Below are positions 40,674-48,936 of a stretch of 64,000 bases of DNA, in pieces. Under the pieces are notes generated by a model. The model did not search any database, was not told the DNA's origin, and was given only the letters and a program-made list of their open reading frames with translations. The DNA is taken from assembly GCF_902499175.1 (NCBI RefSeq), contig NZ_CABVQC010000006.1, positions 123,814 to 187,813 of the forward strand. Reading direction: 5' to 3'. Origin of the DNA: Burkholderia aenigmatica. Its GTDB lineage: Bacteria > Pseudomonadota > Gammaproteobacteria > Burkholderiales > Burkholderiaceae. Every line of letters starts with the position of its first letter. Positions within the stretch are counted from its first letter, which is position 1. The translations under genes and the position numbers were made by a program.

Positions 40674-41852
40674 ATGCAACCGCGTTTTCGCCGTCACAAC
40701 CGCTTCCCCCGTCTCGCGATCGTCATTGCGGCAGCGCTGGCCGGCTTCTGCGCTCACAGTGCGATCGCGGCGTCCGCCGTCGCGGCCGTACCCGGCATGC
40801 CGCCCGTCATCAATCCCGACAACCTGTACAGCGAGGCGCAGGCCGGCCGCATGAGTGTGGCGGTAGCGGGCGCCTTGCCGCGCATCTATGTGCCGAACCT
40901 GCGATCGAACGACGTCTACGTGATCGACCCGGCCACGTACAAGGTCGTCGACCGGTTCGCCGTCGGCCGCAGTCCGCAGCACGTCGTGCCGGCCTGGGAT
41001 CTGCAGACGCTATGGGTCGCGAACAATGCGGAAGGGCGAACCGACGGCAGCCTGACGCCGATCGATCCGAAGACGGGCAAGCCCGGTCAGGCAGTGAGCG
41101 TCGACGATCCGTACAACATGTATTTCACGCCCGACGGCAAGGATGCGATCGTGGTGGCCGAGGCACATGCGCGGCTCGACTTCCGCGACCCGAAAACGAT
41201 GGCGCTGAAATCGAGCCTCGATGTCCCGCAATGCAAGGGCATCAACCATGCCGACTTTTCGATCGACGGCCACTATGCGCTCTTCACGTGCGAGTTCGGC
41301 GGCAAGCTGGCGAAGATCGATCTGGTGAATCGCAAGGTGGTCGGCTACCTCGAGCTCGACCGGAAAGGGATGCCACAGGACATCCGCGTGTCGCCGAATG
41401 GCAAGGTGTTCTATGTCGCCGACATGATGGCGGACGGTGTATACGTCGTCGATGGCGACCGCTTCACGAAGGCCGGTTTCATCCCGACCGGCGTCGGGAC
41501 GCACGGACTGTATCCGAGCCGCGACGGCACGAAGCTCTATATCGCGAATCGCGGCTCGAATCTGGTCCACGGGCCGCGCCACGGCAAGGGCGGCGTATCG
41601 GTGCTCGATTTCGCGACGCGCAAGGTGGTCGCGACCTGGCCGATCCCCGGTGGCGGCAGCCCCGACATGGGCAACGTCAGCGCGGACGGCAAGACGCTGT
41701 GGCTGTCGGGCCGCTTCGATGACGTCGTCTACGCGATCGACACCACGAGCGGCGCGGTCCGGTCGATTCCCGTCGGCATGGAGCCGCACGGCCTGACGGT
41801 GTGGCCGCAGCCGGGGCGCTATTCGCTGGGGCATACGGGAAACATGCGGTAG
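40674..41852 (+). CDS. Exported YncE-like beta-propeller protein
   Basis: 392 residues with an N-terminal signal (RLAIVIAAALAGFCAHSAIA). Repeated propeller blades are visible: IYVPNLRSNDVYVIDPATYK, LTPIDPKTGK, LAKIDLVNRKVVGYLELD, VFYVADMMADGVYVVDGDRF, LYIANRGSNLVHG and LWLSGRFDDVVYAIDTTSG, the YVTN/YncE repeat type. Such proteins sit in the periplasm and often serve as binding scaffolds. Probably co-transcribed with the creatininase-like gene. Confidence 0.85.
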   Translation: MQPRFRRHNRFPRLAIVIAAALAGFCAHSAIAASAVAAVPGMPPVINPDNLYSEAQAGRMSVAVAGALPRIYVPNLRSNDVYVIDPATYKVVDRFAVGRSPQHVVPAWDLQTLWVANNAEGRTDGSLTPIDPKTGKPGQAVSVDDPYNMYFTPDGKDAIVVAEAHARLDFRDPKTMALKSSLDVPQCKGINHADFSIDGHYALFTCEFGGKLAKIDLVNRKVVGYLELDRKGMPQDIRVSPNGKVFYVADMMADGVYVVDGDRFTKAGFIPTGVGTHGLYPSRDGTKLYIANRGSNLVHGPRHGKGGVSVLDFATRKVVATWPIPGGGSPDMGNVSADGKTLWLSGRFDDVVYAIDTTSGAVRSIPVGMEPHGLTVWPQPGRYSLGHTGNMR

Positions 41853-42094
41853 GGCGGCGGCTGGCCGGCGCGTACCGGCACGGCCGTTCGACAGGCGGGC
41901 CGCATGGCTCGTCGATGGAAACGGCGCAAGCAACCGCCGCGGGGCAAACCACGCGCGGTTCGCGCGCCTGTCTGGCCCCTTGCCGCGCATCGCGGCCGCT
42001 GCCGCCGGGCACGGGGCGTCCGACGAGCGAGACGCAACCGGCGCGCGTGGTCGCCGTCGCAGCTGCCACGTGGCGTCCCAACCGGAGAAAGCCG

Positions 42095-42577
42095 ATGACC
42101 GAACGTCAGTCTCCCGACACGAACCCTCCGCACATGGAGCCCGGCGCGCACGACGCGCTCGAACACCTGCTCGGCAGCCTGCACCGGCATGGATTCCTGC
42201 ATTTGGCGAGCGAGGTCGTCAGCGCGAACGCGCGGCTGGCCGACACGTTCGTCGATGCACTCGACAAGCCGGGCATGCAGAGCGGCATGCAGAATCTCGC
42301 GGTGCTCTTGATGGCGCTGTCGCGCATTCCGCCGGAGCAGTTCGGCAAGGCCGCGTTCGCGGCTGCCGACGCGCTGCACCACGTTGGCGCGTGGCAACCG
42401 GCGCAGCACGCGCATGTCGCACCCGGCGTGCGCGGCGCCTACCGGCTGCTGCACGACGAAGCGCTGTGGGACGCGCTGACGCCGTTGCTGGAAGGATTGA
42501 AGGTGTTCGCGCAAGGGCTTGCGCGCAATCCGGAGACGCCCGTCACCGCGCTCGGCGAGAAGACGACGGGCACGTGA
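42095..42577 (+). CDS. DUF1641-like helical protein
   Basis: 160 residues from MTERQSPDTNPPHMEPGAHD with GGAGA about 7 bases before the ATG. The core ALEHLLGSLHRHGFLHLASE, then FVDALDKPGMQSGMQNLAVL, resembles DUF1641, a helical family often encoded near formate dehydrogenases. A second similar helical block follows (LWDALTPLLEGLKVFAQGLA). Soluble. The assignment is from pattern only. Confidence 0.65.
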   Translation: MTERQSPDTNPPHMEPGAHDALEHLLGSLHRHGFLHLASEVVSANARLADTFVDALDKPGMQSGMQNLAVLLMALSRIPPEQFGKAAFAAADALHHVGAWQPAQHAHVAPGVRGAYRLLHDEALWDALTPLLEGLKVFAQGLARNPETPVTALGEKTTGT

Positions 42578-42736
42578 CGGTATCCGGTTGCCGGCCGGTA
42601 TCGGCGTGCCCGACGCCAATCGGCAACTGCTGCAGGTGCTGCACACATGCAGTGGCAGGTGCGCGGCCGACCAACGCATGCGGTCGCGGGCCACGACAGG
42701 CCGCACGCGAAGCGGCGTGTCGACGCGTATGCCGCG

Positions 42737-43447
42737 TCATTCCCACGCATGCTTGCTGAACTGATAGCCCTTGCAGCGTATCGTCTTGATCCGCTTCGGT
42801 TCCGTGATGTCATCGAGCAGCTTGCGGCGCAGCTTCGAGATCCGGCCGTCGATCGAGCGATCGAAGCCGTCGAACTCGATGCCGCGCAACAGCACCGTCA
42901 GGTCTTCCCGGCTGACGACCTCGCCGGCGCGGCAGGCAAGGGCCCACAGCAGGTCGAATTCGGTCGACGTCAGGCGAGGCGCGCTACCGTCAGGAAGGCG
43001 AACCTTGCGATCCGCCCGGTCGATCGAAAACTTGCCGAACTCGAACCGCTGAGGGGAGGCCGGCACGTAGTCAACCGGTCGCATGCGTAGCCGCCGCAGG
43101 TGGGCCTTGATCCGCGCGAGCAGAATGCGCGGCTCGACCGGCTTGTGGAGAAAGTCGTCCGCGCCGAATTCCAGGCCGAGCAGCTCGTCGAACAGTTCGT
43201 CGCGGGCCGTCATCATGATGACGATGCCGTCGTACTGCAAGCGTGCTTCGCGGCAAATCTCGAAACCGTCCTTGCCCGGCAGGTTGATGTCGAGCAGCAC
43301 CAGGTCAGGGCGGCGCGTGACGATCGTCGACACGGCATCGGTGCCGTCAAGCAGCGTGTCTACCTCGTACTGATGCTTGCGCAGATAGTCTGCGGTCAGT
43401 ATGGACAATTGAACGTCGTCTTCGACGAGCAGGATTCGGATGGGCAT
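42737..43447 (-). CDS. OmpR/PhoB-family response regulator (orphan)
   Basis: 236 residues from MPIRILLVEDDVQLSILTAD. Receiver with acidic pair ED-D, phospho-acceptor Asp53 (VLLDINLPG) and Lys102 (DFLHKPVEP); C-terminal winged helix (LTSTEFDLLWALACRAGEVV, then SIDGRISKLRRKLLDD, ending KGYQFSKHAWE). No histidine kinase is adjacent. Its position at the edge of module A is the only hint to targets. Confidence 0.92.
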   Translation of the reverse strand: MPIRILLVEDDVQLSILTADYLRKHQYEVDTLLDGTDAVSTIVTRRPDLVLLDINLPGKDGFEICREARLQYDGIVIMMTARDELFDELLGLEFGADDFLHKPVEPRILLARIKAHLRRLRMRPVDYVPASPQRFEFGKFSIDRADRKVRLPDGSAPRLTSTEFDLLWALACRAGEVVSREDLTVLLRGIEFDGFDRSIDGRISKLRRKLLDDITEPKRIKTIRCKGYQFSKHAWE

Positions 43448-44524
43448 CGCTAAACGAGGGGGCAAAACGGGAACATGGCGAGCGGTTAGGCCCAGTCCGA
43501 ACGCGTGGTAGCCGAAGCGACGCGGATAATACTGCGTAACATTCCAGAGGAATGTGACGAAATCTGCATCGCCCGCTGATCCTGTCCGCGCGGAAATCTT
43601 TGCCGACTTGCCGCAAATGCCGACGAACGGCTCGACGAACGGGCAAAATGCGTCGGCGCGATATCCGGCGCGTCGCCGGGAGAGAACCACGCCCCGGTGC
43701 CGTTCGGGCAAAAGCGTTGGCGAACGTCAGCTTGTGCGGACGCCGCTACGCCACTCGATTCGGGCCAGGTAAAGGTTACTCGACAGATCATTACGAAATA
43801 TTACACGATCTGTTGTCAATGGCTCCTTACAATCCCCCAACCGAAGAGAAAAAAGAGGAGCCGCGTTTCCGGCCCGACGTCAAAGACCTGGTGAAGACGA
43901 CGGCGATAACCGGTACGCGCAGTGACCCGCCCCCGGTGCGTGACTGCTGCCATTGCAGGCGTGCGGATCCGCGTTGACGCCGCATTGGCTTTCGAGGGGA
44001 AAAGTTGTCGACGGGACGATGGACAAATAGGAATGCGAAATGGAGCCGTTGCAAGTCATCCACGGTCTCAAGGTGTGGAGCAAAATAATGCTGTCACTCC
44101 CGAGTCGCCGTGAATCCAGCCTTTCGGCCCGCGAGGTGCCGATTGCATTGACGATCCAGCAAAAATAGTCAGGTCAAGTCGTCTGCGTCCGCATGGAGTT
44201 TGTCAACTCACGAGGCAAACGTCGAGTTCCGGCGGCCCACTCCCCATTGTTTGATCGAATTCCGACGCACGACGCAGCGTTCAGGCTGGACGCTTTCTAT
44301 CGCGAGCAAAATTCGCTGACGGTGGGAAGGCCGCGTTGTGGGACGTCAGCGGGCAACCGCATGTGTCGGCTTTCAGCTGCGACGTGACATTCGCCCGAAG
44401 GTGACATATGGCTGAACCTCGACGCGTTTCGGCCATGCGCCCCATGTAGTACGTACTACGACAGGCCGACTTCCAGGGCGCACGCGGGATTTCAATTCGA
44501 TCTGCCTGGCGCGATCGGCGGACG
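43448..44524. other. 1.1-kb region without a supported gene
   Basis: Mixed-GC sequence between the orphan regulator and module A. An inverted repeat ACAGATC...GATCTGT lies at 43783-43813 in an AT-rich stretch. A short frame from 43819 (MAPYNPPTEEKKEEPRFRPD) lacks a ribosome-binding site and is left uncalled. The rest looks like decayed DNA. Confidence 0.4.
44446..44459. repeat. 14-bp perfect palindrome
   Basis: GTAGTACGTACTAC, self-complementary, 65 bases beyond the stop of the winged-helix-like gene of module A. Could be an operator or a chance palindrome; no second copy was noticed in the window. Confidence 0.4.
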
Positions 44525-44746
44525 CTATTTTCGGTTCTTCAGGAATGCCCGTCCGGCTGCCGTGATCGAAATGCTCGGACGGCCATTCAATGGGGAACTC
44601 ACCAACCCCGCGCCGATCAATTCCCGCGTGATGGACCAGCCGGGCGCGGGCGCCTGCCGGCCATAGCGGACCTCGGCAAGACGCTCCAGCGCACAGATTG
44701 CGGGCGCGGAGAGGATGGGTGCGCTTGTCGTATCGTTGTCGTTCAT
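44525..44746 (-). CDS. Small winged-helix-like protein (module A)
   Basis: 73 residues starting MNDNDTTSAPILSAPAICAL; GGGAGA is 4-9 bases upstream of the ATG. The core ALERLAEVRYGRQAPAPGWS, then ITRELIGAGLV and ISITAAGRAFLKN, reads like a compact winged helix with a C-terminal wing. The protein at 59318 is a clear paralogue. Last gene of a four-gene minus-strand operon (redoxin-like, HPr-like, synthase-like, this). DNA binding is plausible but unproven. Confidence 0.7.
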   Translation of the reverse strand: MNDNDTTSAPILSAPAICALERLAEVRYGRQAPAPGWSITRELIGAGLVSSPLNGRPSISITAAGRAFLKNRK

Positions 44747-44795
44747 CGTTTCTCCCGTATGTTGATCATGACCGCGCGCGTCGGAAGCCGGGAAA

Positions 44796-45608
44796 TCAGT
44801 TGGCAAGACATGCTTTCAGGCGCGTCCAGTCGTAACTGGCGCCGACTTCAATGCGTACCGCCGTGTCAACGAGATCGAGGCTGTGCCGTTCGGTATGTCG
44901 CTCGGCACGTTCCATCAATGCCTCGAGCGATGGCAGGGGGGCGTTGCGCTTCCAGGCGAACGCGATCATGTTGGATGTACTGTCTTCCGCCGGCGCGAGT
45001 GCAATCGACGCACCGAACGTGTCGTAAAGCCGACCGAGCATGTCGCCGAGACGCGGATCCTCACCCAAAAAGTTGATAACCAATACACCGTCGTTACTCA
45101 ACCGTGCATGGCAGGTTTGGTAGAAGGCCGAACTGTAAAGTTCGGCCGGCGCGCCATCTGCATTGAAGCCGTCCAATAGCAGTGCGTCGAACGTTTGCGT
45201 CGTGGTCGACAGGTGGCGTGCCGCATCCGCGCACACGACCGTCAGGCGTTCGTCGTCGGGCGGGATGTGGAATCTATCGCGTAGCGCAATCACGTCGGGA
45301 TTGATTTCGATTGCCGTGATGTGCGCCTCGGGCAGGTATCGATGGCAATACTTCGCCAGCGAGCCGCCGCCCAGACCAATCAAGCCAATACGAGCCGATT
45401 CCGGTTGGAATAACAGGAAGCCCATCATCGTGCGTGTGTAACCGAGTGCAAGCGCATTCGGCGCGGCGCGCAGCATGGTGCTTTGCATACCGCGGCCGTC
45501 GAAGCACAGCGAGACGAGGTGCTCGGTTTCCACGACGATCGGTTTGTCCGTGTGAGCGGTTGCATGATCGGCTCGAACGGCAAGGAGCGGAAGGTCAAGC
45601 GGCGGCAT
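44796..45608 (-). CDS. Spermidine-synthase-fold protein (SAM-binding), module A
   Basis: 270 residues from the ATG at 45608, which has AAGGGG 8 bases upstream; a GTG at 45617 overlapping the HPr-like stop is the alternative. Rossmann motif IGLIGLGGGSLAKYCHRYLP, then EINPDVIALRDRFHIPPDDE and ALLLDGFNADGAPAEL where spermidine synthase has DSTDPVGP. The polyamine-side motif of true SpeE (DEFxYHEM) is replaced by ALGYTRTMMGFLLF, so aminopropyl transfer is unlikely. Paralogues at 46953 (broken), 56267 and 60617. Substrate unknown. Confidence 0.8.
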   Translation of the reverse strand: MPPLDLPLLAVRADHATAHTDKPIVVETEHLVSLCFDGRGMQSTMLRAAPNALALGYTRTMMGFLLFQPESARIGLIGLGGGSLAKYCHRYLPEAHITAIEINPDVIALRDRFHIPPDDERLTVVCADAARHLSTTTQTFDALLLDGFNADGAPAELYSSAFYQTCHARLSNDGVLVINFLGEDPRLGDMLGRLYDTFGASIALAPAEDSTSNMIAFAWKRNAPLPSLEALMERAERHTERHSLDLVDTAVRIEVGASYDWTRLKACLAN

Positions 45609-45613
45609 GCGCG

Positions 45614-45862
45614 TCACCCCTTCTGTAGCAATGGCCTAAGCGCTTGAAGTGCGGCTTCCTCGTCCGGGCCGGCAGCGAGTACCTGAGCGGAGGCGCCGCC
45701 ACGCACCTGCAACGACGCGACGGCCATGCCATCTTTCGCGTTACCACGGCGCCCGTTCGCGACGGGCAGGATGTCGCTCGCGAAGCGACGCGCCATATCG
45801 ACGAGTGCATCCTGGGCCGGGGACGCACCTTTCCCAATCCGGAAGCAAACGACTGCTGCCAC
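45614..45862 (-). CDS. HPr-fold protein lacking the active histidine (module A, copy 1)
   Basis: 82 residues from a GTG at 45862 with GAGG 10 bases upstream; the size fits HPr, whereas longer in-frame starts add sequence not shared with its paralogues. The segment ARRFASDILPVANGRRGNAK followed by GASAQVLAAGPDEEAALQAL is the HPr phosphocarrier pattern. No histidine exists in the protein, so position 15 chemistry is lost, and the Ser46 position (NAKS in HPr) is Asp44. Paralogues: 47610 and 59603. Probably a regulatory or scaffold protein rather than a phosphocarrier. Confidence 0.75.
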   Translation of the reverse strand: MAAVVCFRIGKGASPAQDALVDMARRFASDILPVANGRRGNAKDGMAVASLQVRGGASAQVLAAGPDEEAALQALRPLLQKG

Positions 45863-45893
45863 GTTGTGCAAGCCTCGACCGAGATCGTTGGGT

Positions 45894-46334
45894 TCAGCAC
45901 ACGCCGACCGTGCAACGCGCAACGAACGCCCGGAATTCACTTTCCCACGTCGCGCCGCGCAAATCGACAACGTCGGCGAGTCGTCTCATTTCACCGTTCT
46001 GGTACACGGTGGCCAGCGATCGTGGCGGCACCTCTCGCGTGAAACAGCGTCCGTCCCAGTCGAGGAGCAAGTGCGGATGACACCGAAATCGGGCGCTGGC
46101 CGCCGAGAGCGGATCCATGACGTGCCTGGCCGATTCCCGGGGATAGACGAAAGCAAGGTGAATGCCGATGGCTGCAAGCTGTTCGCCCACGTCGTGGAAG
46201 CGATGAACCATCTGGAATCCACGTTCGCCAGCGCGCCCGACACCTACGGCGATGAGCCCCCGGTTTCCCGCGACGTCCCGCAGGGTTACCGGTCGTCGGT
46301 CGGGTGCCAGTAGTGCCCTATCCAGATCGAACAT
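45894..46334 (-). CDS. Possible thioredoxin/peroxiredoxin-fold protein without CxxC
   Basis: 146 residues from MFDLDRALLAPDRRPVTLRD; GAGGA lies 7 bases before this ATG. The pattern LAAIGIHLAFVYPRESARHV followed by CHPHLLLDWDGRCF resembles AhpC/TSA-type redoxins (strand, YP, helix, LxDxxG), but no peroxidatic Cys or CxxC is in place. First gene of the minus-strand operon of module A; no equivalent exists in module B. Assignment is tentative. Confidence 0.6.
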   Translation of the reverse strand: MFDLDRALLAPDRRPVTLRDVAGNRGLIAVGVGRAGERGFQMVHRFHDVGEQLAAIGIHLAFVYPRESARHVMDPLSAASARFRCHPHLLLDWDGRCFTREVPPRSLATVYQNGEMRRLADVVDLRGATWESEFRAFVARCTVGVC

Positions 46335-46389
46335 GTCGACATCCTCAGCGAATCCACCCTCAAGTCCAGTGAAAGGCGGCAAGCGCACG

Positions 46390-46430
46390 ATTATAATCCA
46401 GCGGTGCGTTTATGTGTGTTTGATTATAAT
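46390..46430. promoter_or_regulatory. Paired ATTATAAT elements, divergent promoter of module A
   Basis: ATTATAAT occurs at 46390-46397 and 46423-46430, 33 bp start to start (about three helical turns). The motif is self-complementary and contains a TATAAT -10 on both strands. The same pair with the same 33-bp spacing lies at 60066/60099 in module B, so it is functional: overlapping -10 boxes and/or operator sites, possibly for the module's RHH protein. Confidence 0.7.
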
Positions 46431-46538
46431 GGTGTGTGCATGTCTGGATGGCCGTCCAGGCGACGGTGCGGCGTTGTCGCCGGTGCAGCCGGCCGCCCTC
46501 CACGCTGACCGACTCGATCAGATCGATTGGACGCTGCA

Positions 46539-46888
46539 ATGAAGGCAGCCCCTTCATCTCCGCAATGCGCGATGGAAATACCTACCCGGACGGCACCTTG
46601 TACGGGTGCGCCGACTGCGGTCACGAGTGGTCGCCGAACGCCGGCGCCGCCGCCGACGCCGCTGACGAGTCGGTAGAGAACGTCGTCAAAGACGCCAATG
46701 GAAATGTGTTGTCAGACGGCGACGCGGTCGTGCCGATCAAGGATCTGCGCGTGAAGGGGGCATCGATCACGCTGAAGGTGGGCACCAAGGTGACGAGCAT
46801 TCGGGTCGTTGGCGGCGACCACGAATTCGACTGCAAGACGGACGCCGGCAGTTTCATGCTCAAAGCGTGCTTTCTGAAAAGGGCATGA
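46539..46888 (+). pseudogene. Frameshifted PhnA-like zinc-ribbon gene (module A)
   Basis: Compared with the intact copy at 60229, one base is missing near 46578 (after ATGGAA), so the start MKAAPSSPQCAME and the body YPDGTLYGCADCGHEW...KACFLKRA lie in different frames. The first zinc-ribbon cysteine (C7 in the intact copy) is also replaced by serine. The body remains open to 46888. A downstream restart could make a protein with half of the ribbon. A sequencing error cannot be excluded, but the lost cysteine argues for decay. Confidence 0.75.
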
Positions 46889-46952
46889 CGCCGTGTCGTG
46901 TTCACGGATGGTTGCGTAGCCGCTGCCGATCACTCATCAATCGTTCGACCGC

Positions 46953-47309
46953 GTGAGCACGCTGAGCATGGATAGTGACGACCGAACCTCCGGCGACACC
47001 CTCGTCAATTTCCTGTCAACGGCGTTGAATGGCGGGCAGCCCTTTGTGCCGGAAACGTGCCGCGCAATCTTGTGGCCCTTCGATCGCTTCGCCGCCCGGC
47101 GCTTCATCTCGCGCTGCGCACCCGAGCAGATCGCGCTCGGCTACACACGGATGAGGGGATTTCCGCCGCTGCAATCCGCGCCCCGACACATCTGCATGAT
47201 CGGGCTTGGCGGTGGATCGCTGGCGAAATACGGCTACCGGCATCTGACCGGGGTGGCGATCGATGCGGTCGGGATCAATCCTGCGGTGATTGTGCTGCGT
47301 GACTCGAAT
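46953..47309 (+). pseudogene. Truncated spermidine-synthase-fold gene (module A)
   Basis: The frame from GTG 46953 aligns with the 278-residue protein at 60617 from LVNFLSTALNGGQPFVPET through ICMIGLGGGSLAKYGYRHL to VIVLRDS, then homology stops at about 47305. The next bases match the antisense 3' end of the RHH gene. An internal deletion of roughly 150 codons plus the spacer has therefore fused the two genes tail to tail. The open frame continues to 47630 but is only antisense to RHH and HPr-like genes. Confidence 0.8.
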
Positions 47310-47507
47310 TCAACCCGCGCTTCGTTTCACCCGTTTGCCGAGCGGGCTCTTTGTCTTGTCGCTCACGCCGTGTCGCTCGAGGTGCTCGCGGATCAACTGC
47401 CGCACCACTTGCGACACCGTCAGATCTTGTGCTGTGCAGAGCATTTCAAAGGCTTCTTTCTTCGCCGGATCGATCAGGATGGTCAGGCGTTCGGTTTTCG
47501 TTTCCAT
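47310..47507 (-). CDS. Ribbon-helix-helix (CopG-like) protein, module A
   Basis: 65 residues starting METKTERLTILIDPAKKEAF. The beta strand RLTILID followed by two helices around LTVSQVVRQLIREHLERHG is the RHH DNA-binding fold. The paralogue at 61487 ends in GKRVK; this copy carries four extra residues (RSAG) read from the deletion junction with the truncated synthase gene. No toxin gene is adjacent, so it is more likely a module regulator than an antitoxin. An ATTATATT element lies 33 bases upstream. Confidence 0.82.
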   Translation of the reverse strand: METKTERLTILIDPAKKEAFEMLCTAQDLTVSQVVRQLIREHLERHGVSDKTKSPLGKRVKRSAG

Positions 47508-47539
47508 TGCGGGGAAGGGGCAGCCAATATGCCAATCGA

Positions 47540-47547
47540 ATTATATT
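47540..47547 (-). promoter_or_regulatory. ATTATATT element upstream of the RHH gene (module A)
   Basis: A one-mismatch version of ATTATAAT, placed 33 bases before the RHH start codon. The module B copy has perfect ATTATAAT at the same distance (61705). Probably the -10 region and an autoregulatory site. Confidence 0.5.
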
Positions 47548-47609
47548 GCATTTGCTTTCGCCGGCGCGGCGCGGCTGGGCGGCAGCCCCCGGTTGCGATT
47601 GACGGAGAG

Positions 47610-47873
47610 TCAGACGGTATCGTCGGCTGACAGTACGCTGACCAATGCCCGAGCGGCCTGTGCTTCGTCGGGGCCGATCGCGGTGATACGAATGACGGTG
47701 CCGGATGGTGCGCACAACGTCATGACCGACATCACGTCTTTGGCGTTGACCGCCTTGCCGTGCGACGTGCAAGTGATGTCGCTCACAAAGCGCGACGCCG
47801 TCGTCGCGACAAGCGCGGAACGGTATCCGTTCAGGCCAAACCGGCCACCAACGTAGACTTGCTCTTCGAGCAT
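47610..47873 (-). CDS. HPr-fold protein with His15 to Asn and Ser46 to Asp (module A, copy 2)
   Basis: 87 residues starting MLEEQVYVGGRFGLNGYRSA. Alignment with HPr: FGLNGYRSA stands where HPr has GLHARPA, putting Asn15 at the phospho-histidine position; FVSDITCTSHGKAVNAKDVM matches the HPr strand-helix with Asp46 in place of regulatory Ser46; TVIRITAIGPDEAQAARALV matches the C-terminal helix. It cannot carry phosphate on His15 and looks like a constitutive mimic of Ser46-phosphorylated HPr. Lies between RHH and DUF1275; absent from module B. Confidence 0.8.
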   Translation of the reverse strand: MLEEQVYVGGRFGLNGYRSALVATTASRFVSDITCTSHGKAVNAKDVMSVMTLCAPSGTVIRITAIGPDEAQAARALVSVLSADDTV

Positions 47874-47920
47874 GCATGCTCCGGGGTTGTGGGTCGAGAT
47901 TCACGCCGCCTCGCGCGGCT

Positions 47921-48688
47921 TCAAGGCCGGCGATTCAGCCGGCAGAGACAGGCGAGCACATCGTCGACGACAGGTACGATCGCGAGTGTGACAAGCGCTG
48001 CGGCGAGCGGGACCGTCGACACGTAGCCCACATGCTTGAAGCCAACTGCACCGGCCAGGCCGCCAATCAGGAAGGACGCCAGCATCGTGCCATGGATCTT
48101 CAGCTTCGCGCGGTTGGCAATGACCGCGTGCACGTCCGCATCGACCTTCGACCGATTCCAGTAAAAAAGCTTCCCCAGTTCGATACCGAGGTCCGTCACG
48201 ATGCCGGTCATGTGGGTCGTGCGGATTTCGGCGCCGGACAGCTTCGTGATCATCGCATTCTGCAGCCCCATGATGAAGCACAGCAGGATCACGGTCACGG
48301 GCACGAAGAACGCCTCCCAGAGTGCAAGGTGACTGCCGAGCAGGCCGAACAGAAGCAGCAGCGCAGCCTCGACCACCAGCGGCAGCACGTACTGGCTCTG
48401 AAGACTGCGGCGGCGCCCCCAGTTGACGAGCACCGCGGAGCACCCCGCGCCCACGAGAAACGACGCGAGAGAACCAATGCTGGCGAGCACCAGCCGAATA
48501 TCCCCGAGCGCCGTCTGGTCGGCGATCGCCGATACGATGCCGCTCATGTGCGACGTGTATTGCCTGACCGCAAGGAAGCCGCCGGCGTTGGTCGCGCCGG
48601 CGACGAAGGCGAGCGAAAATCCGAGCTGACGGTTGGCGCTCGCGCTGCGGTGTTTTCCGGTCAGGCTACGAAAGTACTGCGCTGGCAT
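47921..48688 (-). CDS. DUF1275 (YoaK-like) membrane protein, module A
   Basis: 255 residues from MPAQYFRSLTGKHRSASANR. Six or so hydrophobic segments (LGFSLAFVAGATNAGGFLAV, LASIGSLASFLVGAGCSAVL, VILLCFIMGLQNAMITKLSG) and the motif RTTHMTGIVTDLGIELGKLF identify DUF1275. Inner membrane, transport-like, function unknown. Intact here; the module B copy has a stop at codon 5. A 19-bp palindrome lies 116 bases upstream. Confidence 0.85.
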   Translation of the reverse strand: MPAQYFRSLTGKHRSASANRQLGFSLAFVAGATNAGGFLAVRQYTSHMSGIVSAIADQTALGDIRLVLASIGSLASFLVGAGCSAVLVNWGRRRSLQSQYVLPLVVEAALLLLFGLLGSHLALWEAFFVPVTVILLCFIMGLQNAMITKLSGAEIRTTHMTGIVTDLGIELGKLFYWNRSKVDADVHAVIANRAKLKIHGTMLASFLIGGLAGAVGFKHVGYVSTVPLAAALVTLAIVPVVDDVLACLCRLNRRP

Positions 48689-48803
48689 AGGGTCTTCACT
48701 CAATCGCGCGGATTGGGATCCGGGCCGCCGTTCAGGCACCCGGGGCCCGGGTCGCAAAGAAGCGGCGCAGGGCGCGCCGGATGCTCCGTGGCATGTGGTT
48801 CAC

Positions 48804-48822
48804 ATGATAATGGCATTATCAT
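48804..48822. promoter_or_regulatory. 19-bp palindrome upstream of DUF1275 and the hyf operon
   Basis: ATGATAATGGCATTATCAT: 9-bp perfect arms around a central G. The equivalent position in module B (62535) has the same element with 8-bp arms. It sits in the divergent region between DUF1275 (leftward) and hyfB (rightward, start 48937), so it may control both. Confidence 0.7.
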
Positions 48823-48936
48823 ATCCTGTTAGCTAGATGAGTCGTTCAGTGTCATAATGCGCACGGAACGATGCCGTGCGGTTCCGCGGCTATTTCGTGC
48901 AACTCGCCCAACCCGGGCGTACTGGAGACAATCCGG

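Larger units (their letters stand above)
44525..48830. repeat. Module A: diverged copy of the module at 59318-62580
   Basis: Gene order (winged-helix-like, [synthase-like], HPr-like, [redoxin-like]) / divergent promoter / (phnA-like, synthase-like) then opposite-strand RHH, [HPr-like] and DUF1275 is shared with 59318-62580; bracketed genes occur only here. Homology is recognisable in proteins, in the ATTATAAT pairs, and beyond the DUF1275 start (TGTTAGC...TTCAGT). Copy A has a frameshifted phnA and a truncated synthase gene. Confidence 0.8.

Noticed and set aside
43600..43977. 125-residue plus-strand frame upstream of module A
   Set aside because: No ribosome-binding site and arginine-rich shadow composition in its first half; only the last 50 residues look plausible.
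47310..47630. C-terminal extension of the truncated synthase-fold frame
   Set aside because: This part is antisense to the RHH and HPr-like genes and has no similarity to the intact paralogue.
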